DNA of 64,000 nucleotides from Lottia gigantea. Lineage: Eukaryota; Mollusca; Gastropoda; Lottiidae. The stretch is from NCBI RefSeq assembly GCF_000327385.1, contig NW_008710049.1:1146504-1210503 (forward strand). Reading direction: 5' to 3'. Numbering within the stretch: the first letter of the stretch is position 1; each line of letters opens with the position of its first letter. The notes beneath the pieces were generated by a model that was given only the letters and a program-made list of their open reading frames with translations, had not been told where the DNA came from and made no database searches. Position numbers and translations under genes: made by a program. This document shows, piece by piece, positions 24,335-37,333 of the stretch.

Positions 24335-25469
24335 CTGGATAAGGTAATATACACTTTGATAGCAATAACTTATTCTTCAATTCATTGAAAATGTATCGTC
24401 TAATAAATGTTCAGCATCTTCTTAAATATGTTCTTTGTTAAATAAAAAAAAAACACTGTTGGCTTCTTGATGTATTCAGATAGTGTGTTAATTAATTTAA
24501 ATTGTTTCCATAATAAAAGGAAGACATCCATCACCTTATTGCTAGCATAAAGTTTCAGAGTTATATTTAACAAGTTGTATATTTCTATTTATAAGAATGT
24601 CTACTAATTCTGTGATCACAAGTTTGCATTCTACGCTCTGAAATTTGTGTAGCACTTTTTGCTGCTTCCTAATAACCGATTGTTTACGTAAAGAGTTATT
24701 GTTTGGAAGTTCTGATGTTGGTATCGGATTAATTGTAAGGATTATGATTGGTTGATGACTTATTAGAGACCAGTTCTGCTTTGCCACGAATTATGCTACA
24801 ACCACCAGTTGCAAATAACTTTTACTTGTTAGTTTAGTTTCTAGCGCCTGTTACATGTATATATCAAATCAGAAAATATATTTTAAACCTTTCAACAAGT
24901 TGAATAAAAAAAGCAAAATATTTCATGTTCATTTCTCACTCTTACACAGATTAAGCGGGTCAAAAAGTAATCGTATTTTAAAACAAGAGCTCGCTTCTAA
25001 GTAATATCTAATTTTTTAACTTAATATTTCAAGCAGATTGACCTCATTATGTAAAAATCGAGATAACTTGCGGCAAGTTTCAGACAATTTCCGATATTCT
25101 TCCATTATTACACACTTTTCTTATCATTTTATTCTAATTTCCTGGGTTTTTTATAATTTTAAAACAGAAGTCAGCTTGTATCTGTTTATCAAGCAACTAT
25201 TATCTAGAAACTTATTATCTTTTCTGTAAGCTCCATTACATCTTCAAATTATAAAAAGTTTCATATTCTAAGTCGTGCATTGATTCGAATACCTTTATCA
25301 CGTTGTATTGACATGTTCTAGATTTATAACTTACAATATACACAGATATGTCAATTTTAGACATTAAGTTGCAATCAAAATATACTTATAGACAACATCT
25401 AAACAGTTTATGGTAAGTATATCAGCAAAACACCTAATTCATTGTTTTAGTTATTTCAAGATGATATTG

Positions 25470-26580
25470 TATATTACATTATGATACTGTGAACTATTAC
25501 ATTATGATATTGAGAACTATTACATTATGATACTGTGAACTATTACATTATGATACTGTGAACTATTACATTATGATACTGTGAACTATTACATTATGAT
25601 ACTGTGAACTATTACATTATGATATTGAGAACTATTACATTATGATACTGTGAACTATTACATTATGATATTGAGAACTATTACATTATGATACTGTGAA
25701 CTATTATATTATGATACTGTGAACTATTACATTATGATACTGTGAACTATTACATTATGATATTGAGAACTATTACATTATGATACTGTGAACTATTACA
25801 TTATGATACTGTGAACCATTACATTATGATACTGTGAACTATTACATTATGATACTGTGAACTATTACATTATGATATTGAGAACTATTACATTATGATA
25901 CTGTGAACTATTATATTATGATACTGTGAACTATTACATTATGATACTGTGAACTATTACATTATGATATTGAGAACTATTACATTATGATACTGTGAAC
26001 TATTACATTATGATACTGTGAACTATTACATTATGATATTGATAACTATTACATTATGATATTGAGAACTATTACATTATGATACTGTGTATTACATTAT
26101 GATACTGTGAACTATTACATTATGATACTGTGAACTATTACATTATGATACTGTGAACTATTACATTATGATATTGAGAACTATTACATTATGATACTGT
26201 GAACTATTACATTATGATATTGAGAACTATTACATTATGATACTGTGAACTATTATATTATGATACTGTGAACTATTACATTATGATACTGTGAACTATT
26301 ACATTATGATATTGAGAACTATTACATTATGATACTGTGAACTATTACATTATGATACTGTGAACTATTACATTATGATACTGTGAACTATTACATTATG
26401 ATACTGTGAACTATTACATTATGATATTGAGAACTATTACATTATGATACTGTGAACTATTATATTATGATACTAATGCAAACTATTACATTATGATGTG
26501 AACTATTACAGTATGATAATGCGAACTATTACATTATGAGATGAACTATTACAGTATGAGGTGAACTATTACATCATGAT
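25470..26580. repeat. 23-bp minisatellite array (about 47 units) with higher-order structure
   Basis: The unit is ACTATTACATTATGATACTGTGA in pieces ACTATTACATTATG + ATACTGTGA. Three variants occur: A (ATACTGTGA), B (ATATTGAGA) and A' (TATATT in place of TACATT). The order of variants over 18 consecutive units repeats exactly after 24 units, a 549-bp period (for example A' at 25702 and 26251, and at 25909 and 26458). The last about 110 bp (from 26470) degrade into irregular copies. Confidence 0.97.
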
Positions 26581-26638
26581 GTGCATGCACACTTTTACAT
26601 GCAAATGTAACCATTTAATGCAATTTCCAATATAACTG

Positions 26639-26808
26639 TAGGCGCACAGGCCGAAGGCCTATCGGGGGCAGGCTGGTTTGCCCGAAATTTTTTCGACGAA
26701 TTTGAACTGTATTTTTCTTTGTTTGCGGCTTGTTGTCCGATATTGTTTGGTCGCTGTCCAAAAATATAATATTTGGGAGAGCAGCTGCACCGCCGTCTCC
26801 TACGCCTA
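26639..26808. mobile_element. Short non-autonomous element abutting the 23-bp array
   Basis: The left end TAGGCGCACAGG and the right end CTCCTACGCCTA are imperfect inverted repeats enclosing 145 bp with GGGAGAGCAGCTGCACCGCC, a GC-rich insert in AT-rich DNA. Read on the minus strand, TAGGCGTAGGAGACGGCGG...GCAGCTGC resembles a repeat common in marine invertebrate genomes. That resemblance is recalled, not tested. Confidence 0.5.
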
Positions 26809-29110
26809 TGAATATAACACTCTGATATTCTCTAATGCAGTGTGATGTTCAAATAAAATGGCCTAAAAATATGACTAATCAAGTCTTGTAAAAAGTGCGT
26901 TTTGCCATCATATTGCCAGCTTAATATCATAAATAGTTGACTTTCCCTCTTAGATTAACTATTTGGCATCATAAAATATTTGATCTGATAATGGCTCAAT
27001 ATTGTTTAAGTCATTTACAAGATGTACTTTTAAAGTACCGAATATCCGCTTGAAACTCACAATTTGTAACCTATAAGTTATAAAAGTTTGAGCAATTAAT
27101 TAAACGGAATTTTATAATCTAACCAGAGTTTTTCAATCTTCTGCTTGAGAATTCGAGCCGAGTTAATAGTAAGCCAAGATTACAGAGACTGTAGCTTTAA
27201 ATTACATGACAAGATGAAATTATCAATTCATTATATTCTATGGATTTGGTACAATATAGAGGAATTTAAAGTAGCATTCGGAAGTTTAAAAAAAGGTTTT
27301 GCACTAATTTATGAAAACTAAACACCAAAATGTAGAGAAATGTACTAAAAAAAACTAGTTACAAGATCGAAGTAAACATTTTAACGTCGCTAACAATTTT
27401 GTTTTGTGTCGGAAAACTATTTTAAGAATTTCAAAGCACCAAAACTGCTTAATTAACAATACATTCGCTCTGTTTTCATCCCCCCCCCCCCCCCCCCCCC
27501 CAATTTAAAAAAAAAAACAAATTAAGGTTAATCAAGATATATGTATATGAAGATGTATACATAGAAGTAACTAACATATTCTAAAATTCTTTTCGTGTAT
27601 AATTTGAACATGGAGTATATCATATACCAATAAATACATTGTAAAATTGCAATATAAAGTAGTTATGAGTTTAAGTATGAGATGAGTATGATTTTGATGT
27701 CGCTACCCATTGAGACATTATCCTGACAGGTTGGGAAATTTTGTTTTTGAGTGACAGTGATTAACCTGACACAACGGCGTAATTGTGATTGACATGAATA
27801 GTTCGGTTTTTTCCAGAACAGCTTAGAACATAATATCATCTTAAAGAAATATAGAATTGGTTAGATATTCTCTTTAAATGTATTTCACACTAGTCTGCAT
27901 GTTTACAGTTTACTTCAACAATACTTCCGGTGGAAGAGAGATCGATGTCCCAAAACCGGAAGTGAAAAAAACACGACCTTTTAGCGCAACAAACCTGAAC
28001 ACTTTGGTAAATTTACTGCCTAATGATGCAAATCTAAACACATGGAACTGGATATCTTTTGATTTAAGCTTTTCAATGGTTCGTCGAAGCTAAGATTTCA
28101 GTAAGTGTAAATAATATACCTATAGAGATTTGCTGATCAAAGACAGCCGCCTGTCAATAGTGGAAAAATAGAAATGTTTTCAATCAGCAAGGGAAAAGGT
28201 ATAAACTCTGTAGTGTTTTAGATGTTATTAGATCTTGGTTTATCTGGAATGTGAACTTTTTGACAAAGAAGAAATGCATTCGTGTGAATTAAGTGTTCTC
28301 ATCTCTTATGCTCTTCGTCAACATATTTCTTTGGAAGCAATCTCCACGACAAGTTTTGCACTTTTATTTACAATGAATCAATATATTTTCTGAATTAAAT
28401 TTTTGTTTTATCTTGTATGCCACAGTGACAGTTTCATTTTAAATCTACAATAACGCAATTCTATTGTTTTTGTGCAATTTATGAAACAAAAGCATCACTT
28501 TTGAAGGAATGCAGGGATTGTCTATTTTAAATCAACTGGTACATTGAGAGACGAAGTCAGTGTTATTGTAATGTTTAAATGGAGAATATGACCCAAAAAT
28601 GAAACGCACAAGGGCTAATATTTACGAAGCTACTACTTGAAAAATGTATTAAGTCAATGTAACCTTACACACACTGAAAAACCAAATGTATTGTTGATAG
28701 ATCGACAGCAACCGAAAAATTAAATGGAATTTCATTACGGCATTTCAAGACTGGTAATGTCATGTAGTATACATTGAGAGAAATTTGACCCGGTCAGTCA
28801 TTATAGCCTACTCTTTTTCAAAGAGGACACATTCAAATGTTTTGGGGATTTCAGTTCGATTGGAAACCGACTATAAAGTGATACATTGGCTATTCCCGTG
28901 TGTAGTGATACTTGTTATGACGTCACAGTTTATCAAGACCTATGATTTAGCCTCTAAACAAAGTGCAAATGTGAATATTATTTGCCTTGATCAAAAGAAA
29001 GGGTCAATATGGTCAAAGTATATTTTGTGTTTCATGAATTAATTATCATAATAAATGTGCAATGATGAGAATGTTCATTAATTAAAACGACACGGCAAAG
29101 ATGTACATGA
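26809..29110. other. No supported gene; poly-C run
   Basis: AT-rich with a 22-C homopolymer at 27480-27501. A weak plus-strand exon candidate is 27909-28006 (after GTTTACAG, 32 codons including GREIDVPKPEVKKTRPFSA, before GTAAAT). It has raised GC but no family match and a poor donor. Confidence 0.35.
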
Positions 29111-29114
29111 TCTC

Positions 29115-29395
29115 TTATTTTGCTTGTAATATTTTCTTGGGAGAACCTTGGGAGAACCCTCTCAGACGCACTATGAGAGGCCCGCGACTATGATGCCTCC
29201 GCAGAGTTGAATTCAGCCTCGACAGTTGTTCCCTCCATTGGGTCAGTCTTCCCCCTATTTGTACCCCGCGACTCGAGAGGCTGACGCCGCCGCTGATCTC
29301 AATGAGAGAATATATTGTTAGTATGTACGGTTGTACAATAAACAACGTTCTAAGTCTTGTTCATATCAACAACTGCTAACTACAACCGACAGGTT
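29115..29395 (+). mobile_element. Possible solo LTR fossil
   Basis: A GC-rich island ends in an LTR-like order: a TATATT promoter-like patch, TGTACAATAAACAACG with an AATAAA signal, then a T-rich stretch, with TG near the left edge and CA near the right. No internal retroelement region is attached. Target-site duplication is not clear. Family uncertain (Gypsy-like at a guess). Confidence 0.3.
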
Positions 29396-29904
29396 CGAAT
29401 ATTAACTTCCATTACTGACAACAAATAGTCAATACTCCAGTAAACAAAATAACAATCTTAATTATGGTACAATGTTAGTTTTGTTAATTACCACAATGAG
29501 ATGTTTATTACTTATCTCCCGTTATTAAAACAAACAATGAACTACATTGACCTGTCCATGTCAGAGATCAGAGAGATTCAGTGAACCAAAATGGCCAGTA
29601 CAAACAAAGTGTGTTTTAGCCGATAACGGGCTCTTTGCGGCAACTTAAACAATCAAATAGATGGTAGAAAGCACAGTCTTCTATCCCAACGTACGTATGC
29701 GGGTTTCGTATAATTATAATATATTTGTGCAAAGCCAAACGTTACTGGGAGAGAAGTTAACCATATTTTTAACAAGTGGTTGCCCAGCAAGATACGACCA
29801 CATCCCTGATAGATTTTCAGTATATCAAGGGTGGTCGCCAATCTGTGTCATATTGTACCAAAAATCTAACATGTCCAAGATATTCCGTTCATCGAATAAC
29901 TAAG

Positions 29905-30450
29905 TCAGGGGCAATATCTCAAAAACTGTTCATCGAAAAATCAATTTTGAACTTGACCATGATCTCATCATCATAAATGATGACATAAAATTCCATTTAA
30001 ATCGAAAAATCATCAAATTAAAACTTTATCTCCTTGTAATAGATAATCTCACCAAATTTCATTAAGATCAGATGAAAACTGTTTTTTTCATTGTGTTTAC
30101 CAACAAATTTTGACGCATTTTTCCTAAATCAAGGACAATAACTCAAAAACCCTTCAAAGAAAGATCGACAAATTAGAACTTGTCCAAGATCCCATCAATA
30201 CAAAAGATCACACCAAATTTCATTAAAATCAGATAAAAACTGTAGTCTCTATTGTGTTCACAAACAGATTTTAACGTGTTCTTCCCAAGTCAAGAGCAAT
30301 AACTTAAAAACCGTTCATCGAAAAATCGTCAAATTCGAACTTGTAAATGATCACACCAAAGTTAATTAAAAAAAAATTGCAGCCTCTATTGTGTTCACAA
30401 GACATTTGTGGACGGACGGACGGTAGGACGGACAGGGGCGACGACCAAAA
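29905..30450 (+). repeat. Dispersed repeat with degenerate internal modules and GGAC tail
   Basis: Several diverged modules of about 75-220 bp share the order AACTGTTCATCGAAAAATC, GAACTTG, ATGATC, ACCAAATTTCATTAA and AATCAGATGAAAACTG, then TATTGTGTTCACAA. Modules start near 29926, 30001, 30147 and 30311. The block ends with GGACGGACGGACGG and GGCGACGACC at 30411-30442. The GACGGACGGAC tail is typical of a family seen widely in mollusc DNA. No coding capacity. Confidence 0.7.
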
Positions 30451-30479
30451 ATGGCTAACGTCTTTTTGTTTATCGTTTC

Positions 30480-33420
30480 GGATGCAAAAAAATAACAGAT
30501 TTTGTAATTAGTGAATAAATTGAAAGATGTACATCATATTGCATGTATACTTTAATATATAAACAATTTCAGATGTTAATAACCTGATTTTAGAGGTTGG
30601 TTCAAAGTTCTAAATTTCTAGAGCATTTACCTTACAAATTGATCTTAATAATCCAGGTATCTATTTTAAGATTGAACAATATTGTATTCTATCAAATCAT
30701 TGCCAACTGTTGGGAATTTTATATAGCCTACGTTACCTCATCTGACTTGGGGAATAATTAGACTGTGAGTTCAAATTCTCAACGAAGGAATGAGGTAAAA
30801 TCAGAATTGGGATATTTAGTGGAAGTTAATTTTCAACTTCAAAGACGATTGGACGGGATATCCTGGAGATTCCTAGGTTATAAATCCGATAATGTCTAGC
30901 AACTTGAAGACAAGCGTGTATTCTAGTTGCAACTGAAGACGTTAACCGTCACTATTAAATATCTGAACATATTACATTAGTTACATATTGGCGAATTGTC
31001 GAACTGTTATTTTTCTGTATAAGTTTTTGGCAGATTTGTAAATCTCGAATTGCGCCAACCGTAAAGTTACGAGAGAAGCTACAGGTGTACATGTCAGAAT
31101 GTTTATCTTTAATGGAACTTTTTAAATGTAAATAATTTTACTCTTTCATTCTTTACTAAACTAATCTTGAACCTGTTCAATTCTTACAAATCAGATTTAG
31201 GTGCTCTTGTACTATAATAATTCGTAAATAACAATTTTTACAATTTTTAATTTACTTATTGTACTATTTCAAAGTAAACAGTTTTAAATATCAGGGATTG
31301 AAAAAATCGTACCAAAAGATTTAATCTATTTAGCATGTTCACTCTATACCCAATTAATTCTAAACATGTCCGATGCTTTCAATTCCGATTCAAATTCTCA
31401 AGGGATAATTGTCATGCAAAAGCCGGATAATAATATATTTTTTCGCACACGAATTTTGAAGTTTGAATCTGTAAGAGTCTGAATATATGAAAACTACATT
31501 TTCATCTGATGCATCAATAATTACACCAAATACTTCTTAACTTGATAAACTATAAAATTGAGAAAATAGGTTTTGATCAATTACTAGTTACATGTACTAT
31601 CATTCCACGTCTTCTTTCAACAGATGCAATTGAAAGAAGTCTCACAAAAGGGTAAAACAATTCTTCAGAGGGTTTCTTGACTGATCGGAATAGGTTTTAA
31701 CGGCGAACTCGATGAAAACGATTGATTGAGACGATGAAATTGTAACATGTGCACCATAGAAATCTAGAGAATGACATTGGTGCCATGTTAACATATCTTT
31801 GTTTTGTTGTTTCTCATCTTATGCAGTTACAGAGCACAGTAGAACAAAACTTCTAAGAGAGTTGATATATCTGGATTTCAAAATAAAATCCCAGCAGTAG
31901 TGCCACCTTAAATAAGATAGTTGTTTAGTGAAGAGCGTCATCGGAGGTTGTAAAATATGAAATTTCTGTACTATGTAGTTTGTTTATGAAATACATACTT
32001 TATTCAGCAGCAGACAATTTTAACATGGGTGGCTATTCAACAAGTGACTTTATGGTCACCGTCAAAATTGCCATCAGGTCTGATGAATACAATTAAGGTT
32101 AAATACATAGTGAATCATTACTCAAAATAGGCTGCCGATAATATTTTACAACAATAAATGGATGAAATACAGACAAAATTTTTGGCATAACCCTGAAATC
32201 CGGTCTACCGAGGTGAAAATTCTTCAATTTATCAGAATTTTTAATGGTGTAGATTATAACGTTACACGATATCAAACAATTTGTTATAAATTATGATAAA
32301 AACTGGATTATTTTATCTTCCACTGTCTTATTTACAGAGAATAATGGCTGAAACATGTGTTTAGTGAAAGTAGATCGTAAAGTTTTATATTCTGATTTCA
32401 TAAATCAATTTATAAACTACACTGGTAGTTAACTTAGTTGTTGGAAAGGATTTGTAGTAGACATGGTGCTGACTGTGGTCTCAACATTTAACCAAAGAAA
32501 TTAAATTGCTATCGTGCTATAACTAAGCTTATGTTATCTTCAAGCTAGCAGGACATAATAATTCGGTTTGCATGACCCCAATGGTGGTCGATCAAGGCGA
32601 GAGTTTGAACAAACGTACCCTTGTCTTTACATCCCTCATCTCATTTCTATCCTGTATTAGTTTGGGGTTTTTTGCCCATTGGGAGGAGCATATTTCTATA
32701 AATCAGCTTTATATTCATATATTCCTTACGCCAAGTTGGTTACACCCGCTAGTTTTCTTCTTATTCTCTTCTATCTATCCTTATAACTAACTTAACTCTT
32801 GTAAGCTAATTACCACTTTCAAATTAACAATTTTCGTGTTTGATCTAGGTCATGTTCTAACGTTATATTATCATTTCACTTTATGCTAAAAGACGAGAAA
32901 ATGAGGTGAGTAGGTTGTTTGTCGGTAAACATGGTTTTAAAGAATTAAAATAGAGTTAACCTCTCTAGAATTGAAACTGCTATATAGGCCTATCCCTTTA
33001 GTTTTCAACCGACTTCTATTGGACTGCGGAAGTGGACGTATTGGGATCTGAGACAAAGGTAAAAGTTGTTTTGGAGGTAAAAACTGCCTAGAAAGTCTGT
33101 TTGGGTGTAACGTTTTAGATATGTATCGGGGCTCATTCCAGCTTTACATACAACTTGACTTGCAATTTTGTATTATAATCTCACAATGGTAGCTTGTGAT
33201 CCATATAGGTAACCATAACCAACCTCTCTGATATCAATGATATTTGAAAACTTTAACTTTAGAAAGTAGAATTATTATGGACCATAATAACTATTGGTGT
33301 ACATTCTGATGTCAAAAAAAATTTTACCTTTGAAGACAGAATACTCACATTAAGATAACCAAAAACAACTTATCAATGATTTCCTTAGCTCTGACACAAC
33401 ATCCTGTTTATACCAATTAC
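30480..33420. other. No gene recognised
   Basis: AT-rich, no convincing exon or element. A weak tRNA-B-box-like GAGTTCAAATTCTCAAC at 30769-30785 lacks a matching A box and is not called as a tRNA. Confidence 0.45.
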
Positions 33421-33583
33421 CTTTGAATTGTACAGGTGAAAATAACAGGCAAGTCTTTGATGGTACTGTCTGGTACTGTGAAACGCCCTGTAATATTAGT
33501 CTGTTATTCCAGAATGCTGACTGCTGTAGCAAGTGGTTTGAACTAATTAGCGAGATGAGAGCAAATGGGGAGTCATTGTCCAT
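33421..33583 (-). CDS. Candidate coding exon, possibly first
   Basis: Minus-strand ATG at 33583 opens 54 codons plus one base (MDNDSPFALISLISSN..., ending LLFSPVQFK) to an AAAG|GTAATT donor. Alternatively, an acceptor at TACAGTAG about 8 bases before the ATG would give a phase-2 internal exon that fits the candidate at 38630-38674. The plus strand is also open across the same bases (33423-33746, no ATG at its start), so strand is uncertain. No family recognised. Confidence 0.22.
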
Positions 33584-33746
33584 TTTTTTTTCTACTGTAT
33601 GTGACCAGAGTGTGTGGTTAGTCGGCAAGAATAAAATTCTTTCGAAATTATTGTTGGTTAAAATAAAAAATCTGTACAAGCATAACAATTCCGTGAATCA
33701 AAATCTCGTTCAAATTATTGCAAATTGGAGAGTAAAAGTTGTGTAA

Positions 33747-33805
33747 TAGTGGACTCCTCCAAAGAGATGTACTATCAGGTGTTTCGAAAAGAGTAATCAT
33801 TTCTT
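33747..33805 (+). repeat. Truncated copy of the AGTGGACTCCT dispersed repeat
   Basis: AATAGTGGACTCCTCCAAAG, then GTACTATCAGGTGTTTCG and AAAAGAGTAATCA match the central part of the copies at 8094-8534 and 9672-9822. The A run and CACCCGCC ends are missing. Confidence 0.7.
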
Positions 33806-36800
33806 TTCATCGTTTAAGACCTCATAAACAACATGTATACAATGCTACTTGACATCTAACTGTAAATAATTATTTAATATAGTCGTTAGTTTATTACTGT
33901 GAAATATATCTAGATGTGCTATTTGTTAAAGGGTTTAAAACGACATAATAATTGTGACAACCACACATGCCCTTGAAATTACATGTTTACAACTTCTACA
34001 GAATATTCTAAAATAAAATATTCTGAATTAATTCCTCTAATCTTATAACATAACACAAATTTTAAAAAACATTTCTTTCTAAAATAAACCCATTTTGATC
34101 TTGATATCATGAAAACATCAACTTGAAGTGTGGTTTATTTTTTAAAAATGTTTATCTGATATTCCTAAACACTGGCTCTATTGATTCTAAAAGGTGCCTC
34201 AGTGACCTTATTCAGAGGGGAATGACACTCAACTTGTGTATGTATTTCAATTAAAGTTATACAAAGTAAAATTTTTCTTAAGAGTTTGTGTACATGGAAA
34301 TATTGTCATCATATTTAACATTTTATTTATCATCATCATTATTCGTGAAACCCCTGAAATCGGAGTCCACAGGCCAACGAAATCCATGAGTCAACTAGCC
34401 GTTTTGGATCATTCAAGGATCGTATTAGATGACATGGTGTGTTGGAAAGGGAAACTGTTATATGCCTACTACAGTAATCTGCAATTACAGTGGCATTGTT
34501 ATTAATGTTTTATCCTCATGTTACTGTTACTGTAAGCTGATATCAATATCACCTGTAAACATGGTCTCCGTCAGAATTTGCAATGACGTTAATAATCGCG
34601 TTATATACATAGTTGAGTGAGGCAGTAAATTTCATCATGATTTGCTGAAATTAAGCAGCTCTATAAAAATTAAATAACCAGTAAGAGTAAGACTTGATAT
34701 TTCCTTTAATACAGAAAGGGAAAAAAGAAGAAAGAAACAAAATAATGGTTGATGAGAACGCATCCATTGACCTCAGATATTAAACAACAATCAGTTGTCA
34801 TCGATTAGTTATCGAGAGTAGAAAATAGTTAAATAAACCATTATAACTACTAGTCATGTCTGATGTATGGAACATTGGACATTGGACATGGAATACCGTT
34901 TAGTGGATGACACTGAGAATTCTATCGCATCATTAGTCGACCGAACTGAATAATTTGTATAATATACCCGATGAGGTACGGTGAGTTCAGCTCACATCCT
35001 TGATCTCAGGCAACAATTTAAGATAGCGCAAAGACAGCACAATCTGCAAGACCACCAAGTCATCTCCAAACTGCAGATTTGTTGTGATCTAAAACTTATT
35101 TCATCCAACTGTGAAAAGATAGTTCATAGCCTTGGTTAGTTGGAAGTATTTTTGACAAGTTTATTAATTGAAACTGAAACTTTCTAAGACAGTGCCTCAT
35201 TACCAAAATTAAATTAAATTTACAGTCAAACTATCGCATACTTCGCTGTTATCAGCAATCTAATAGTTGAAGATTGTAGCATACAAACTTGGTGGTCACT
35301 CTGGCCCTTTAAAAACCGGGTTCCCTTAAGGAATATTAAAATCATTTGTAGAATAATGATGTCGTTATGCAAATTTGTTGTTTTCAGTGGCTTTCGTCTT
35401 TTATCTGTGGTAACATGGGCAGAGCATTCAGACCGTCATTTTAAGTCTTGTTAAATATCGTCCCGACTTCTACCATTTACTAAATCTCGACCCCACTTAA
35501 CCCTGATCATGCCTGACCTCGGTCATCATTGATCCTGGTTTATAGGCCGTAGGAGGCGATTGGTGGAGGTCGTATTCAAGACGGTGCTTGTCCCTTCTTA
35601 AAAAAACTAAAGAGTTCTTCTCTAATCAATATTTTTTCAAGTTAATTTAATTAATTGTTAGATCTGATTTGTTAGGTGAATTTGATATAGTTCTTTTATG
35701 ACATTTTGGGATGGGTTATGTTAACCCCCAGACAGCTGAAAATAGATTACAAAAAGGAGAAGCCTTGAGTTCAGATCAGATGGAAAATGCTGAAAGGCTG
35801 ATGTTGTAAGAAACGGGCTAACTTCATTTGAAAGTTCGCTTTACCCATTAACTAATCATTAACCTAACGACCCGTCAACCAATCACCGAGGGCAACCTTA
35901 AGATGTCAAGGGGTGAAAGTATGTTAGTTTGCCTGTAAATTGTGTCTATTAGCTGGTATAGAATGTAAATGGACTGGATAATCATTGATTAGTAATTTAG
36001 AAATGTCAACAGGTCTTATCAATCCTGAATTATTGCCAACGCCATACTTATTTAGCTGAATGAATGCCGGATAATTCTAAGTTAAATACAAAATCATGCT
36101 TTTTTGTTGGAAAATTGAGACTCTTGAATTTCGCTACAAAACTATTTTCTCATAAAATTCAAATAATGTAATGAAGGTCGTTGGCAACCCAAATGATCTC
36201 TTCCATTCCATATTGGTTAGCTCAGCTATGACATGTTTCTCTCAATTTAATTTCTGATTCGTATAACTAAGATCAAACTGCAAAACATAATTCTTCCAGA
36301 AAATGCTTGTGATAAATTCGGCTGTTTGACGACAACTCTTCTCTTTCATCATACCACATAACTGCCCAATAAAAAAGGAAACTAATATATAAGGAACAAC
36401 GGTACAAGGTTCCCAAGTTTACTATATTCTGTAACTTGATTCAGTAACCAGTTTAGGTGTTTGCCTCCTCGTGATGGAATCCTCATTTCTTGTTTTTACA
36501 TCAATAAATTTTATAAAAACTGCCACCAGGTAAATCCAATGATTTTAACTTGATGTTGTAAAAGAAAGTACTATAAAAGTTTTTTTTTGAGAAACCTGTT
36601 AAACCATTTAGACGAACGCAATTAGAAAATCAATTTAAAAGGAAATGCAATGAGCCTATTGAACGAGGAAAGGCTATAAACATTTATTATAACTGAATTG
36701 AGTACGATTGAAAACTTGTTATCTTGAAAACTCGAAAATATCATTAATATATCGAGCAAAAATATAGTGAGCAGTAACCAGCACACGTTACATCCATATT

Positions 36801-36961
36801 AGATCCATACGTTGATACAACGATTTAGCAGTGCCCTAACTTGTTTCTCTCTTCCCCTTTTTCTATGTTTGGGAGAATGACATTTTCTTTTATGTTTAAC
36901 ATGCAGTAATTATATACTTATGTTTATGCCAATATCCTTCAATCATGGAAATAGTAATATT
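33806..36961. other. No gene recognised
   Basis: AT-rich DNA. ORFs at 34236-34620 lack recognisable motifs. A somewhat GC-richer patch at 35450-35600 holds no supported exon. Confidence 0.45.
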
Positions 36962-37247
36962 TATACTCCCACATATATTGTCGTCACCCATATCCATCCG
37001 CCCGTCCGTTCGACCACAAATGCTCGTAAACACTCTACAAGGCAGTAATTAGTATGAGTTATTGCCCTTGTTCTTGAAAACGCGTTCAATTTTAGCTTGT
37101 AGACACTCTAGAAGGTACAATTCTTGACGGATTTTGACCTGTTTGTAATCACCCAAGGTTAAACCCTATTGAAAATCAGAAAAATTGAAAAATATTTGTT
37201 ACTGTACTGCTAAATATTTCAAAATCAAAGCGGCCAGTGGGCGTATA
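36962..37247 (+). mobile_element. Short element with TATACNCCCAC / GTGGGCGTATA ends, copy 1
   Basis: It starts TATACTCCCAC and ends GTGGGCGTATA, inverted repeats of 11 bp with one mismatch. Inside are CGCCCGTCCGTTCG, GAGTTATTGCCCTTG, TTAGCTTGTAGACACTC and CAATTCTTGACGG. The same ends and the GCTTGTAGACAC motif recur at 61584-62034. Both copies are followed by GTCTGGCAAGC, so the true 3' edge may lie about 30 bp further. A known style of mollusc non-autonomous repeat; class not determined. Confidence 0.7.
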
Positions 37248-37333
37248 TTACCTAGTCTGGCAAGCTATCATGTACTCTGTTACCATTAATGCTTTAACGT
37301 TTATTTATATATTTATATTTATTATTTAACCTA

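Noticed and set aside
25470-26580. CRISPR-like regular repetition
   Set aside because: Units are contiguous with no unique spacers, and the surrounding gene structure is eukaryotic. This is a minisatellite.
30725-30800. tRNA-like or SINE-head-like stretch with GAGTTCAAATTCTCAAC
   Set aside because: No A box at the right distance and no cloverleaf could be drawn.
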